NCBI GenBank assembly: GCA_946811695.1
Contig: OX328132.1
Span: 129,175,508 to 129,239,507 of the forward strand
Direction: 5' to 3'
Source: Gonocerus acuteangulatus
Lineage: Eukaryota > Arthropoda > Insecta > Hemiptera > Coreidae
DNA length: 64,000 nucleotides
Of this stretch, positions 1 to 11,356 are shown piece after piece (within the stretch, counting starts at the first letter, position 1; each line of letters opens with the position of its first letter). Position numbers and translations under genes: made by a program. The notes under the pieces were generated by a model. That model did not search any database, was not told the DNA's origin, and saw nothing but the letters and a program-made list of their open reading frames with translations.

Positions 1-213
1 CTCCAAAACAGAGAGGTTTTATTGTTATACTTTACTGGTTAAATGTTTTATTTCATCATCTTTGGTCGGTTCATGATAATATTTAAGGAGAATCGAATGG
101 AACATTCCCCGAATAATTCCATTTTTATTCGCTTTATTTTTTTATCCCAGGTCGATGTTAATAATGGGACATTTAATAGTCAATTTTAGTTTTAATTTTG
201 CTGTTTCTTCTTT

Positions 214-769
214 TCAGATATTTTTTTTAAATAAATGGTTTAAAATAAAATCTTCAACAGTTTTTAAATAGTCTATGTTTAAACTTTTTGTTTGATTTTT
301 CTTAAATAATTTGTTTAAAATATAATTTTCGGCGGATGTGAATATGTTATTGTTTAATTTTGTTGTACTTTTATTTATGTTGAATAAATTATTTAAAATA
401 TAAATTTCATCGGAATTAAATAGATCGTTGGACACGGAAGTTATTTTATGACTACTTTGATCATTTATCATTAAAGGAACTGGTTTAATATCACGGAGCG
501 TCATTATGGTCCCTAATTTTTCAGATTCTGATTTTATTTCGGTTTTTTAATTTTTGCATTTCTGCTTTTAATTCGGTTTTGAATTTTTCTGATTCTGATT
601 TTTGGCTTAACATTAGGGCCATCATTTGTTTCATCAATTCTTGCATTTTCGTGAAACCCGAATTTATTTCCTCCCTACTACTCTGGGTGAAACGTCTATT
701 ACCTTCGTTATGTTCCATATTGTTAAAATAAGTAATTTTAATATAAAAAAAATTATAAATGTGATCCAA
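214..769 (-). pseudogene. gag-like relic of an LTR retrotransposon (family B interior)
   Basis: Two minus-strand reading frames follow each other (769-521, then 504-214) with a stop and a frame change between them. The first is a short charged helical segment with a heptad-like pattern (motif MQELMKQMMALMLSQ), like the coiled-coil start of some LTR-element Gag proteins and similar in style to the frame at 5906-4794. The second is Asn/Lys-rich and repeats the motif FNSDEIYILNNLF about three times (YILNNLF, YILNKLF, FILNHLF). Both lie downstream, in minus orientation, of the LTR and primer site at 3460-2265, so I infer one element that runs off the left edge. No zinc knuckle, protease or RT is visible. 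The Gag assignment is inference from position and composition. Confidence 0.4.
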
Positions 770-849
770 AAATTAATAAATAAAAAATAAAATATAAAAA
801 GATACAGAAATAAATATATAGAATTATATCTATCATTAGCGCATCTTTT

Positions 850-1855
850 AAAATTGCCATCACATTTCCCAACATTGATCCAATTATGTGGTCGTAGCAA
901 ACTTGCCAAGCTGACAAAACAAATATGTAAAAACTTAAATAAAAATACGAAGACAGGTATAGTTGTGATTCGGCTAGGAGAAAAACGTCAGACTTTCAAA
1001 AAGAAATCTGTATTTTGGACGTTTCGACTGCAACAATGGCAGCCTGTATTTAATACTTTCCACAGAACGAAACACCAAAAAGCGACAGATTTCCGAATGC
1101 GTCCACATTAACTTAAACCCCAATAACATTAATTACAAAACCGACAAACAAAACATCTCCCCTGCTTACTCCTCCGTCTTCCATAAATTGTCCTGACCTC
1201 CTTTTTTATCTTTGTTCCCAGGCTCCAGACAATTTCTCTACTTGTGTGTCCCAAAGCTCTTAACACCTTTTACAACCGCCTTTACAACCCAGCAATTGCA
1301 TCTCTTTCATCTGCACCGCTTTACCGCCCCCACCCCTTTTTCATAACTATAAAGACCCCGGTGTTGTTGCTGTCGGTCATACTTCTAACCATGGTTACCT
1401 AAGTTGCCCTCGAGGTCTTCCTCCCTCCCCCCTAGGCATTCTCTAGTGGTATGTATCTATATATTGATTGTTATAAATAGTATTCACCTATAAAATAGAT
1501 TTTGTTTGTCACTACATAAAAATACTTTTCTTTGTACTGTTTTTACTAACAACTTCTACATGCTGTTTTCTTTCCAACTACCGGTATTTTCATTGTTTTT
1601 AAAAATAAGATTGGTTAAAATTTATTGTATTGGTATATATACTCCGCTCATTTCTGCCTGTCTTTTACTTACTACTTGTACATTTTCTTTACTTATAAGT
1701 TGTATATATTTTTTAGCTGAAGAAGGCTGCCATTGTTGCAGTCGAAACGTCCAAAATACAGATTTCTTTTTGAAAGTCTGACGTTTTTCTCCTAGCCGAA
1801 TCCCAACTATACCTGTCTTCGTATCTCTACAGCGGCTAACTATCTCCATCTACAC
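850..1855. repeat. inverted-repeat insertion with palindromic GAAGAAGGCT...GAAACG motif
   Basis: Arms at about 935-1046 and 1725-1833 are near-perfect reverse complements, sharing the CGTCAGACTTTC and GGACGTTTCGACTGC blocks. The spacer (about 1047-1724) is pyrimidine-rich at 1140-1440 and AT-rich after that. The right arm begins with CTGAAGAAGGCTGCC and ends its stem with GCAGTCGAAACG, a stem-loop of the type scattered by Penelope-like and related retroelements. No protein domain is seen in the spacer. The block interrupts the leader of the surrounding LTR-B element, so it is a later insertion. The element class is uncertain. Confidence 0.5.
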
Positions 1856-2137
1856 TTTAAATAAAAATACATAATTTAATAAATATCACTGCCAAAAATA
1901 AAATATTTGCTAAAAATTTAATATCACTCAAAAAATTTTATTTTTCATACAAATTTATGTTTTGAACCTTAAAACACACTTTTTTGAATATATGGTCTCA
2001 ATATTAAAATCTGAAAACATAAAAACAAAAAATAAAAATTTTAATTCTGGTTTTAAAACACGCGCGCGCCTACTGCAACTCTTCTCTAGGCTGCCGGGCT
2101 GCAATACAAAGCTACGGGAAAGATTACGCGACTCAAC

Positions 2138-2300
2138 GTGTTCAGGATTTCGGCGACAGGATGGCACTTTTTGTGGACTGCCACGCGTCTAGAGTGCCAA
2201 TATGGCATTTTTTTAGATTCAGCCCCACGTGAGGCGCCAAGATGCGGTGTTTTCGTGGATTGCCCCACGTTGGGCTCCAAGATGTGGTGTTTTGGTGGGG
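2138..2300 (-). repeat. array of four primer-binding-site-like modules
   Basis: Four consecutive units of about 40 bp can be aligned. The best two read, on the + strand, GCCCCACGTTGGGCTCCA (2262-2279) and GCCCCACGTGAGGCGCCA (2221-2238), each followed by AAGATG(T/C)GGTGTTTT. Two more diverged units lie to the left, around 2140-2215. The first matches the 3' end of animal tRNA-Lys (recalled as GCCCCACGTTGGGCGCCA) with one mismatch, so on the - strand it is a normal LTR-element primer site directly next to the LTR at 2283. The extra copies are unusual. Confidence 0.6.
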
Positions 2301-3457
2301 GAAGAAAAAGAAAATCGAATATATTTTTAAGTTATTATAGGACTAGTTTATTTGATATGTTTTTATTATATTTTCATTATATCTCAGGGTTCATTTAAAA
2401 TTACCAAACTCACCACATACGGACTTATGAATAAAACCATTTGAATAATTAAATTAATTTAATAAATTTCCTGAAAGAAAAGCATGAGAAATATATGATT
2501 AGAACCACTTCTTATCATCTGTCCTTTTATGTGTTGAGACCATATTAAATACCAGGAGAAAGGTTCATTATGAATAACATAGAGTTGGAAATAATTGACT
2601 TATATTGAATAAAAAATATATAATTTATGATTTGGCATGGCTGTGATATAAAAAGAATATAGAAAAATTGGTTGACTCACATAATTGTATCAATGTTGGG
2701 TTATTTAAGAAATGTTAGTACATAATTAAATTATTAATTTATATATTAAAAGATAAATATTGGCCATTATTAAATTTTAGATAGCTTTTAATTGAAGATT
2801 GGCAGTGAGTGAGTTATACTCAGCTTATTTTTACGGATGATGTTCTGGAAGTGAAGAGGCAGACTGTTTGTAGTTATGTTGAGGGGAATGATGGTCGGCT
2901 GCTAAATCTTGGAGTGGTGTCTGGCCATCATGTCCAGGTGAAGTGAGCTTAGTGTCGGCTGACCAGCTGGTTCTGCAGCGAGACCGTGTGCACTTCGTCT
3001 CTGGCTCTCGAATGGGGGCTCTGGCCCTTGGCTGGCGCTGAAATGAGAACGAGTGGTGGGGGAAGGCCCTTTTTATAGAGGCGTTACTCCCACCACACCA
3101 AGGGTGTTTGTCTTCAGCGATCGCCACCTGGATGTCCAAAGGGCATCTTTAGGAAGCACCTCTATTCTTATCTTCCTGGGAAAATTGTATCTCTCGATGC
3201 CTTATCGCTCCTAACCGAGACATTTGGACTCTTCTTTTATTTCACACTGCCTTTTTTTAAAAAAAATAAATACTGCCAAACTAAGCACTGCCAATTGCTA
3301 TCCCTTTTATTACTCTTTTATTTATTTAATTGGTTGACAAATGATAATATTTGTGATGGACTTATGGAATATAACTTAGCCTTTATTTTGAATAGGAATG
3401 CTACTCTTTGCTATGCCAGAAACTGACTCTTTCTAGAGCACCCCCTTTTAGATCATT

Positions 3458-3460
<3 letters not shown>
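2283..3460 (-). mobile_element. LTR of family B, copy 1 (5' LTR of a minus-strand element)
   Basis: The segment begins TGTGGTGTTTT and ends GATCATTACA, i.e. TG...CA ends. It is matched for about 1.1 kb by 23355-24462, and its right end alone is matched by 15175-15375. It sits directly beside a tRNA-Lys-like primer site at 2262-2279, which fixes the orientation as minus. The region 2831-3139 is GC-richer than its surroundings (promoter-like half of the LTR); its open frames are not conserved between copies, so I do not call a gene. The right end abuts a (TA)n tract. Confidence 0.6.

Positions 3461-3534
<74 letters not shown>
3461..3534. repeat. (TA)n microsatellite between two LTRs
   Basis: About 37 TA units fill the gap between the CATTACA end of LTR-B and the TGTAATGAT start of LTR-A. 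Confidence 0.95.
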
Positions 3535-3537
<3 letters not shown>

Positions 3538-4303
3538 AATGATTTTATTTGTTATAACTTGATTCGCCACGTTGGGCGTCATTAAATGTAATGATTAATT
3601 ATTATAAAAAGATTGCGCCACGTTGGGTCGCCAATAAATGTAATGATTAATTTTTACAATAAGAAATAAAGAAATTTTAATTAGTTTTATTATATTAATT
3701 TAAATTAATCTCAGGGATCAAAGTTCCGAGTGAATTGACGATATAACATTTATCTCCAGACAATTCTGAGATACACACAATATTAAACCACACACAAATA
3801 ATAATAAAATAATCGACACTACAAAAAAAACAATTCTTACCTCTAAATCAATCCGCTTCCAATAAAACCTCAATTCACTTGGTATTCCTTGGAGGAAAGC
3901 TCTGACTTCGACCAACGCTGAGAACCAATAGACTTCTTCTTCAAGACAAGGCTGAGACTAGACTGCCTGTTCTCCCTATGGCTGCTGAGACTAGAGTAGA
4001 CTGACGCCATTCGAGCAAGCGGGAAAGTTTAGCGTCCTTGCTTCTTAACTTCCGCAGTTTACCGGATTATATATAAAGATAACAATTATTTTTTGCAGTA
4101 CTAAATAATTAATTTATTGTTATCTGGATGTACATTTAATATGGATATATTGTATACCAGTATTGTCCAAAAACATTATTAATTTTGATCGTATATAATA
4201 CGATGTTATTTGTATATATGATTTGTGATTTGCGCGGGCTTTTCAAAATATCGATGGTTATTTGAATTTAAAAATATTTTCAAGAATGTAATATATCATT
4301 ACA
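3535..4303 (-). repeat. 3' LTR of family A
   Basis: This is one of the two 769-bp direct repeats. On the - strand a TATA-like stretch (TTATATATAA region, about 4065-4075) precedes a GC-richer segment (about 3900-4060) that would contain the transcription start. A GAGGTAAG splice-donor-like motif lies near 3842. At its right-hand U5 side (3560-3655) it contains two internal copies of the tRNA-Lys-type primer-site motif. Confidence 0.85.
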
Positions 4304-4320
4304 TTTGCACTCCTGTCTAA
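4304..4320 (-). other. polypurine-tract-like site next to the 3' LTR
   Basis: On the - strand the bases just before the 3' LTR read AGACAGGAGTGCAAA, a purine-rich run in the position where plus-strand DNA synthesis is primed in LTR elements. This is a position-based inference. Confidence 0.5.
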
Positions 4321-4793
4321 AAAAAAAAATAATAAAAAAAAATGATTTTAGTCCGGTATAAAAAATAAATTTAAAATTGAATTTTTTAATTTGGAGTTTC
4401 GGAATACAGAGTTCAGAATAATAGCAAGTGTATTATATTATTTTTAAATTTTGATAGCTTACTTCGTCTCATAATTTTTAATTATTTTGATTATATGAAT
4501 ATAGTATTTTATTAATATACTTATTTTAAATTATTTTTATAATTATCAAATTTATTTTAGGCTAAACTAATGATCTTTATTGAAATAAGTTTATTTTAAT
4601 ATACAAAAAACATTATTATTAAATTTATTAATTTTACATAATATCAAAATTTTCTTATCCTAACTAATGTGATTTCAACATTTATATTAATTTTTAATTA
4701 TTATTATTATCAATTAAATCTTATACTAAACTAATTTTTTTAACAGATAAAAATTCTAAACTAGTACTACATTTAAAAATTGTCCTGGATCCA

Positions 4794-5906
4794 CTATTTA
4801 TCATTAAAATCTTTTTTGCATCTGTCCGAATTATTCCTAAGGATTTGTTTTATTCTCTTTCGTGGTGGCCGATTTAATTTTGCAATTTTTTCAATCCCAT
4901 TTTGATATTGATACTCAAAAAGTATTTTTACTTTATTACCAAATTTGGTGTCCATATTTTTCAGATGATTATTTTTGTTAACATTTTTATTCATTATATT
5001 ATTTTGATTATTACCATTATTATTATTATAACTCATTATTTTTAAACTAATTATATGATCATCAACTAATTTTTTAATATTATTTTGTCTCAAATTCTCA
5101 TCCATAACGTCTGTACTTATTTTATTTTTTAAATTATCATTAGTTATATTATTTTTAATTATTTGATTTATTTTTTCATTATTATTATTCAAATTACTCA
5201 ATAATATTTCTTTAATTTTATCATCTTCATTCACTAAACAAACATACTCACTTTCATCTTTAGTTTCAACAAATATTTTATTTTCTTCACATTTTTGATC
5301 AATAATACTACAATCATAATTTAAATTATCTTTTATTAATTCACTTAAATCATCATTATTGATTTGTGTATCGTCATTTTCGGTATTTTTAATTAAATTT
5401 TCATTATTATTTTCATTAATCTCAATAATTTCTTTACAACTTCTATTATTTTTATTAAAAAGGTTATTATTCGATTTTTCCAATTCTATCGTCTCTTTAT
5501 TTTGACTTTCACACATATTATTTAAATACGCACATAAATCGTCCAATTTTTTATTTTGTTCTATTCTATTCGCATCTATTTTATTTTCCAATATTTTATT
5601 ATTTTTATCAATTTTATTTTCTAATTTTTTATTTTGTTCCAACAATAGCTTCATCAACTGTTCTAGGCCTTGAGGATGCATCTCATTATCCCTTTCGGAA
5701 GTACGGTCATTGGATATAATTTCCGTTCCTAAGGAACCCGCCGTCGATTCTCTGAATGCTAGTGCATCATCCTCCTGCAATTCGTTTTCACGTGTTTCGA
5801 CTATAATATTTATTTCTCCCGGTGTTGTAAAAAATACGTATTCCGGTGATTCTATACTATTTTCCTCACCGTTATTTTGAATTTGTTCAATATTCACGTC
5901 GGACAT
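4794..5906 (-). CDS. gag-like protein of LTR element A (370 aa)
   Basis: This is the only long frame between the two LTRs, and it starts about 80 bp inside the primer site, as expected for Gag. It is extremely rich in Asn, Lys, Glu and Ile. Residues about 80-125 form a coiled-coil-like stretch with repeats of (K)LENKID and KNNKILENKID. The last 40 residues are basic (PPRKRIKQI), which could bind nucleic acid, but there is no CCHC zinc knuckle. I recognise no homologue by sequence, so the Gag call rests on position, coiled coil and basic tail. It is not followed by pol, so any mobility would need proteins from a relative. The Asn-rich composition partly reflects the local AT bias. Confidence 0.55.
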   Translation of the reverse strand: MSDVNIEQIQNNGEENSIESPEYVFFTTPGEINIIVETRENELQEDDALAFRESTAGSLGTEIISNDRTSERDNEMHPQGLEQLMKLLLEQNKKLENKIDKNNKILENKIDANRIEQNKKLDDLCAYLNNMCESQNKETIELEKSNNNLFNKNNRSCKEIIEINENNNENLIKNTENDDTQINNDDLSELIKDNLNYDCSIIDQKCEENKIFVETKDESEYVCLVNEDDKIKEILLSNLNNNNEKINQIIKNNITNDNLKNKISTDVMDENLRQNNIKKLVDDHIISLKIMSYNNNNGNNQNNIMNKNVNKNNHLKNMDTKFGNKVKILFEYQYQNGIEKIAKLNRPPRKRIKQILRNNSDRCKKDFNDK

Positions 5907-5984
5907 TTTTATTACAAAAAAAAATTATTTTTAAGTTATATTTTTAATCTTTATTTACTGTTTTTAATTTCAATTCACTCGGCC

Positions 5985-6002
5985 GTCTACGTTGGGCGCC
6001 AT
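5985..6002 (-). other. primer-binding site, tRNA-Lys type
   Basis: Read on the - strand just inside the 5' LTR, the sequence is TGGCGCCCAACGTAGACGG. Its first 13 bases are complementary to the 3' end of animal tRNA-Lys (…ACGTTGGGCGCCA, known from insects). The spacing to the LTR end (4-5 bases) is normal. Confidence 0.75.
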
Positions 6003-6006
6003 TAAA

Positions 6007-6775
6007 TGTAATGATTTTATTTGTTATAACTTGATTCGCCACGTTGGGCGTCATTAAATGTAATGATTAATTATTATAAAAAGATTGCGCCACGTTGGGT
6101 CGCCAATAAATGTAATGATTAATTTTTACAATAAGAAATAAAGAAATTTTAATTAGTTTTATTATATTAATTTAAATTAATCTCAGGGATCAAAGTTCCG
6201 AGTGAATTGACGATATAACATTTATCTCCAGACAATTCTGAGATACACACAATATTAAACCACACACAAATAATAATAAAATAATCGACACTACAAAAAA
6301 AACAATTCTTACCTCTAAATCAATCCGCTTCCAATAAAACCTCAATTCACTTGGTATTCCTTGGAGGAAAGCTCTGACTTCGACCAACGCTGAGAACCAA
6401 TAGACTTCTTCTTCAAGACAAGGCTGAGACTAGACTGCCTGTTCTCCCTATGGCTGCTGAGACTAGAGTAGACTGACGCCATTCGAGCAAGCGGGAAAGT
6501 TTAGCGTCCTTGCTTCTTAACTTCCGCAGTTTACCGGATTATATATAAAGATAACAATTATTTTTTGCAGTACTAAATAATTAATTTATTGTTATCTGGA
6601 TGTACATTTAATATGGATATATTGTATACCAGTATTGTCCAAAAACATTATTAATTTTGATCGTATATAATACGATGTTATTTGTATATATGATTTGTGA
6701 TTTGCGCGGGCTTTTCAAAATATCGATGGTTATTTGAATTTAAAAATATTTTCAAGAATGTAATATATCATTACA
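6007..6775 (-). repeat. 5' LTR of family A
   Basis: Same length and, by eye, same sequence as 3535-4303. Two extra primer-site-like modules lie inside it at about 6037-6060 and 6088-6110, each followed by the AATGTAATGATT sequence that also forms the LTR end. Confidence 0.85.
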
Positions 6776-7590
6776 ATATATAAATAAATAATAAATAAAT
6801 ATATATATATATATTTATTTATTTATTTATTTATTTATATTTGTCTGTTCGCTCTCCTGCCGTTCAAAAATGGTCCGTGGTTGCAGTTTCGTTGTGCGAG
6901 AGTGGTGTTTAGGTGGTGTTTAGCCGGTGTTATAACAGCCATATATTGTCAATCTTTAAAATAATTTAAAACTGAAGGCGGTTTTGGACTATTTTTATAT
7001 ATAAAAGCTTTTTAATTCATAATTGTAAAATTAAATCCAAGCTTTACCATTGCATATATTTTAAACACATTTCAATTTTATTATCGTAATTACAAAGCTT
7101 AGTGTGTTACAGTAGGTCTTATTCGATACTTTCTTTAAGGCATTAAGGGCTATTCTAAAGGGGTTAGAGTGGGGACAATTCGCGACAAGCCGTATCGTCC
7201 ACAATCCCAGAGCAAAGTCCCGAATCTAAAAACGAGATTTTGCATATTCGATAGTTTGACATGGCAGGGATGATATGATGTACATTTTATACAGTTTTTT
7301 AATTATTTTCAATGTATGTAAAATTGTGAGTTTATTCCCGCATATCATGGTAATCCGTTTAAGTTACAAACTATTTTAAGCTAAAACTTAAGGCTTTCTC
7401 TTTTTAAGTGAAATTATTTTCTTTTTTAATGGGCACGAAATTTGCATTTCAAGTCATGAAAATGTCACGAAATTGGCTTTCTCAAAAATAGTAGACACCA
7501 TGATATATAAGGTACAATTAATGTGTAGGTATATATTGATTTAATATGACAAGTCCTTTGATATGGTAACACAGGCACACACAAAAAAAA
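6776..7590. other. intergenic, nothing recognised
   Basis: A short (AAAT)n/(TA)n stretch (6776-6840) is followed by AT-rich DNA with no coding frame, RNA gene or repeat that I could place. Confidence 0.5.
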
Positions 7591-7635
7591 AAGTCCGACT
7601 CGCAGGAACTGCAGCATCTTAGCGCGGTTCCGTTC

Positions 7636-8945
7636 ATGTCCCTAGTGCCATTTGATAAGGTTAGAAAAGAAATAAACTTATTTTTTTATATATATCTCGT
7701 GAAAATTGTCAAAATCCTCTCGAACATCTCGAATAAAAGTGATATTAAGGCATCAGGGACACCGACAGTAGCTAACTTTTACACAGAAGCGGAAATTACA
7801 GAATCTGGCTCTCATTCTAAAGCAAAGCTCTATAAATCAATACAAAATATGCCTAATAAAGCCTTTCTAGAGGATACAGAAGCATGGGCGTATATGAGGG
7901 GGGGCTGCAGCCCCTCCCGAAATTTTGAATTGATGATAAAAACTTCTCGTAAAACCCTTAAAAATAAATTAAATAAGATCACTTAGTTCATAAAACATAT
8001 TTTATTTTACGTGTAATAGCGTTTTAGTTGCCTAAAACTATTCCAAGCTCTAAATATTTAGTATTCCATACCCTGGAAATGGTCTCAGCCCCCCCCCCCC
8101 CCCCCCCGAAATTGTTTTTATATACGCCCATGTACAGAAGGATCAAGAAGAAGTACACAAGATTGAGTAGAATACCCTGCCTAATATAGCCTATATAGAA
8201 TAATATGCTGAATAAAACCTATCTAGTAAATACACAAGGACAAATAAAAGTCTTGACGAATAACAAGTCAAGAAAAAAAAACTTTATTTAACAAAATAAA
8301 ACAAAGTTTAGTTACCCAACTACAATAGAATAATATACCTAATTAAGTCTATGGAGTAGACACAAATGGACCAAAAACAAGTCTTGTGGAATATTGTTTT
8401 TTTTTCTAATTAAATACTTTTTATCAATATTTAGTATATAACCTTTGTTGAAAACTATTGATTGCTAATTGATGAATCGGTTTACAACTAAGTAGTCTTT
8501 ATTAATATTTAGTATATAACCTTATGTTTGGATCTGAGTTTTTGGGGTGCTTCCCGCCTAGGCTTTGTATTTGTGTCGGCAGATACTTGGGGTATATTTA
8601 CAGCTCTTGAGGATTAACTCTTAGCAGGTAAATTTCCTGCGGCCCCCTTGTTTCTACGGGCATTGAACCGCCATATTCGCTCATAGTATCTAACCGTTGT
8701 GAAGTTTATTTTTTGGATTTAGGACTTAATATACATATGTAGACTAAATCATAGCAAGAAGTAATCCTCCGTCGTCGGTTCTTAACTATGTAGACTCGCT
8801 AATGTTATCCAATCTTAGATACATCGTCATTAAAATCCACAGCAAAAACACGACATTTCATCAGAATCCCCTGCTGAATAAAACTTATATAGAATAATAT
8901 GCAAAATAAAGCCTATCTAGTGGATAAAAATAGAGGAAAAAAGCC
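7636..8945 (+). pseudogene. decayed coding-like sequence with a repeated NMPNKAFLEDTE-type unit
   Basis: A frame from 7636 runs through YKSIQNMPNKAFLEDTE and is then broken by a MITE (7883-8132). After the MITE, related degenerate units appear (around 8150-8260, 8330-8370 and 8870-8945), all with the DNA pattern (G)AATAATATGC..AATAAA(G/A)CCTAT.TAG. Several stops interrupt it. The region is preceded by GTCCGACTCGCAGGAACTGC (7594-7613), the marker of dispersed repeat family C. I do not recognise the protein; it may be a decayed repeat-containing gene or simply satellite-like DNA. Confidence 0.3.
7883..8132. mobile_element. 250-bp MITE with 8-bp target duplication
   Basis: Ends are inverted copies of CATGGGCGTATAT. 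Direct repeats TACAGAAG flank it exactly (7875-7882 and 8133-8140). An 8-bp duplication is typical of hAT-superfamily insertions. The inside contains a G/C-rich hinge and a C17-type homopolymer (about 8091-8107), and no coding frame. It splits the decayed coding-like sequence around it. Confidence 0.75.
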
Positions 8946-9273
8946 GTTCGTGGTGGTAGAAAATCTTAAAAGTATTTCGCTCAGAAATCTCCGAAATATT
9001 GTCACTAATTTTACGTATCCTGTTTTATAGCCAAATAGATTTATATTCTATAATCAATAAGAAAAACCTACTAACAATAAAAAACTATGGGTAACAGATG
9101 AAAATAGGGAATACCAAGAATAATTCTAAAGAACGAAATCAACACCAGTACTGTAATCTAGATATTCATACGGCATCTTCGAATTCTAACAAACAAAATA
9201 TTGATTCTAATTATACGTATCCTGTTTTATTGACAAATACATTTGACTACTATAAGCAATTAAAAACACTAGG

Positions 9274-9349
9274 GAATATGCCAAAGAACTCGGAGTAGGA
9301 GCCTCGACAGTTTCAAGACATTTGAAGGAAATCAACAAATCCAAAACTG
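9274..9349 (+). pseudogene. helix-turn-helix fragment of a mariner-like transposase
   Basis: One frame reads EYAKELGVGASTVSRHLKEI, matching the second helix-turn-helix of mariner transposases (family pattern LGVSQSTVSRHLK). Nothing before or after extends the match, so this is a small relic. Confidence 0.5.
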
Positions 9350-9481
9350 ACATTTCATACGGTACAGCCTGATATATTTTTAACAATGAATTGTTTTTCT
9401 TATTTTAATTAATCTGTTTTATTGTCAAATACATTATCCAACTTTAAGCAATTAAAAAATAACAAGGAATAAAAACAAACA

Positions 9482-10698
<1,217 letters not shown>

Positions 10699-10799
10699 AA
10701 TATACAAATTTGAACCACCGTTATTTTCGGTCTCTAGGGGTTCTGAAACGCGAAACTTTCTGGTCGGTACTTCCGGATTGTTTCATTGTATCAACCTTA

Positions 10800-10845
10800 T
10801 AAGCGGGGTTCCTCCCTATGGGGGAGGGAGGAACCGCGCTAAAAG
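10800..10845. repeat. GC-rich hairpin at a family C edge
   Basis: GCGGGGTTCCTCCCTAT is followed at once by GGGGGAGGGAGGAACCGCG, its reverse complement. The same arms occur separated and inverted at 25950-25985 and 26265-26300. It is then followed by CTAAAAGG. Confidence 0.7.
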
Positions 10846-10885
10846 GTATTTTCCAAAGACGCCATACATATATTTTTATCTATTT

Positions 10886-11345
10886 CGACATGCTGAATCC
10901 GAATCCGGTTTCCGTTTCGCCCCAGCACGTCAGGTTTAAGAACATTTGAAGGTCAAATCTAGTATGAAGTCATTTAAGAAGAAATAACTAGAGCTTCCAT
11001 GGTTTTGTGGGTCTCTGAATTCGAATCCGAGGTCTGTTTCAGCACATCAGTGCAAAATCAAGGTCATTTCAAAGACAAATATGTTTATTTTACAATATAT
11101 GAATCTGGAGTCAATTTTTTTTTTTTTTTTTTCTAAATAGACATCTTTTTCCTTATAATATACTTAATTTTGTGCCCATGGGGTAAAACAGACCTCAGAT
11201 TAGAATTCAGGGACCCTCAAAACCATGGAAGCTATAGTTATTTCTTCTTTAACGAATTCATATGAAATTTGACCTTCAAATGCCATTAAACCTGACGTGA
11301 TGGGGTGAAACGGACTCCGGATTCGGATTCAGCGTGTCAAAATAC
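10886..11345. repeat. foldback element, about 455 bp
   Basis: Outer arms at about 10888-10960 and 11270-11340 are diverged reverse complements (marker TGAATCCGAATCCGG against CCGGATTCGGATTCAG). Inner arms around 11000-11040 and 11185-11240 also pair (CCATGGTTTTG.GGGTC). A T19 run sits near the centre. No coding frame is seen. Confidence 0.65.
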
Positions 11346-11356
11346 ATAAGAATATA

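Larger units (their letters stand above)
3535..6775 (-). mobile_element. gag-only LTR retrotransposon (family A), complete, minus strand
   Basis: Two direct repeats of exactly 769 bp (3535-4303 and 6007-6775) with TGTAATGAT...ATCATTACA ends flank a 1.7-kb interior. Reading on the - strand the order is 5' LTR (6775-6007), primer site (about 6002-5985), one gag-like frame (5906-4794), a purine-rich stretch (4320-4304) and the 3' LTR. No protease, RT, RNase H or integrase frame fits in the interior, so the element should be non-autonomous. The LTR copies look identical by eye, including a shared 65-codon frame, which suggests a recent insertion. Flanks are TA-rich; a 4-5 bp target duplication such as ATAT(A) is possible but cannot be proven in a microsatellite. 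Confidence 0.85.

Noticed and set aside
2831..3139. 102-codon minus-strand frame in a GC-rich patch
   Set aside because: Lies within the LTR-B promoter-like half; the matching LTR copy at 23.9-24.3 kb does not keep the frame.
8535..8721. Minus-strand frame with MSEYGGSMPVETRGPQEIY
   Set aside because: Short (about 30 codons before a stop) and not recognised; not enough to call a gene.
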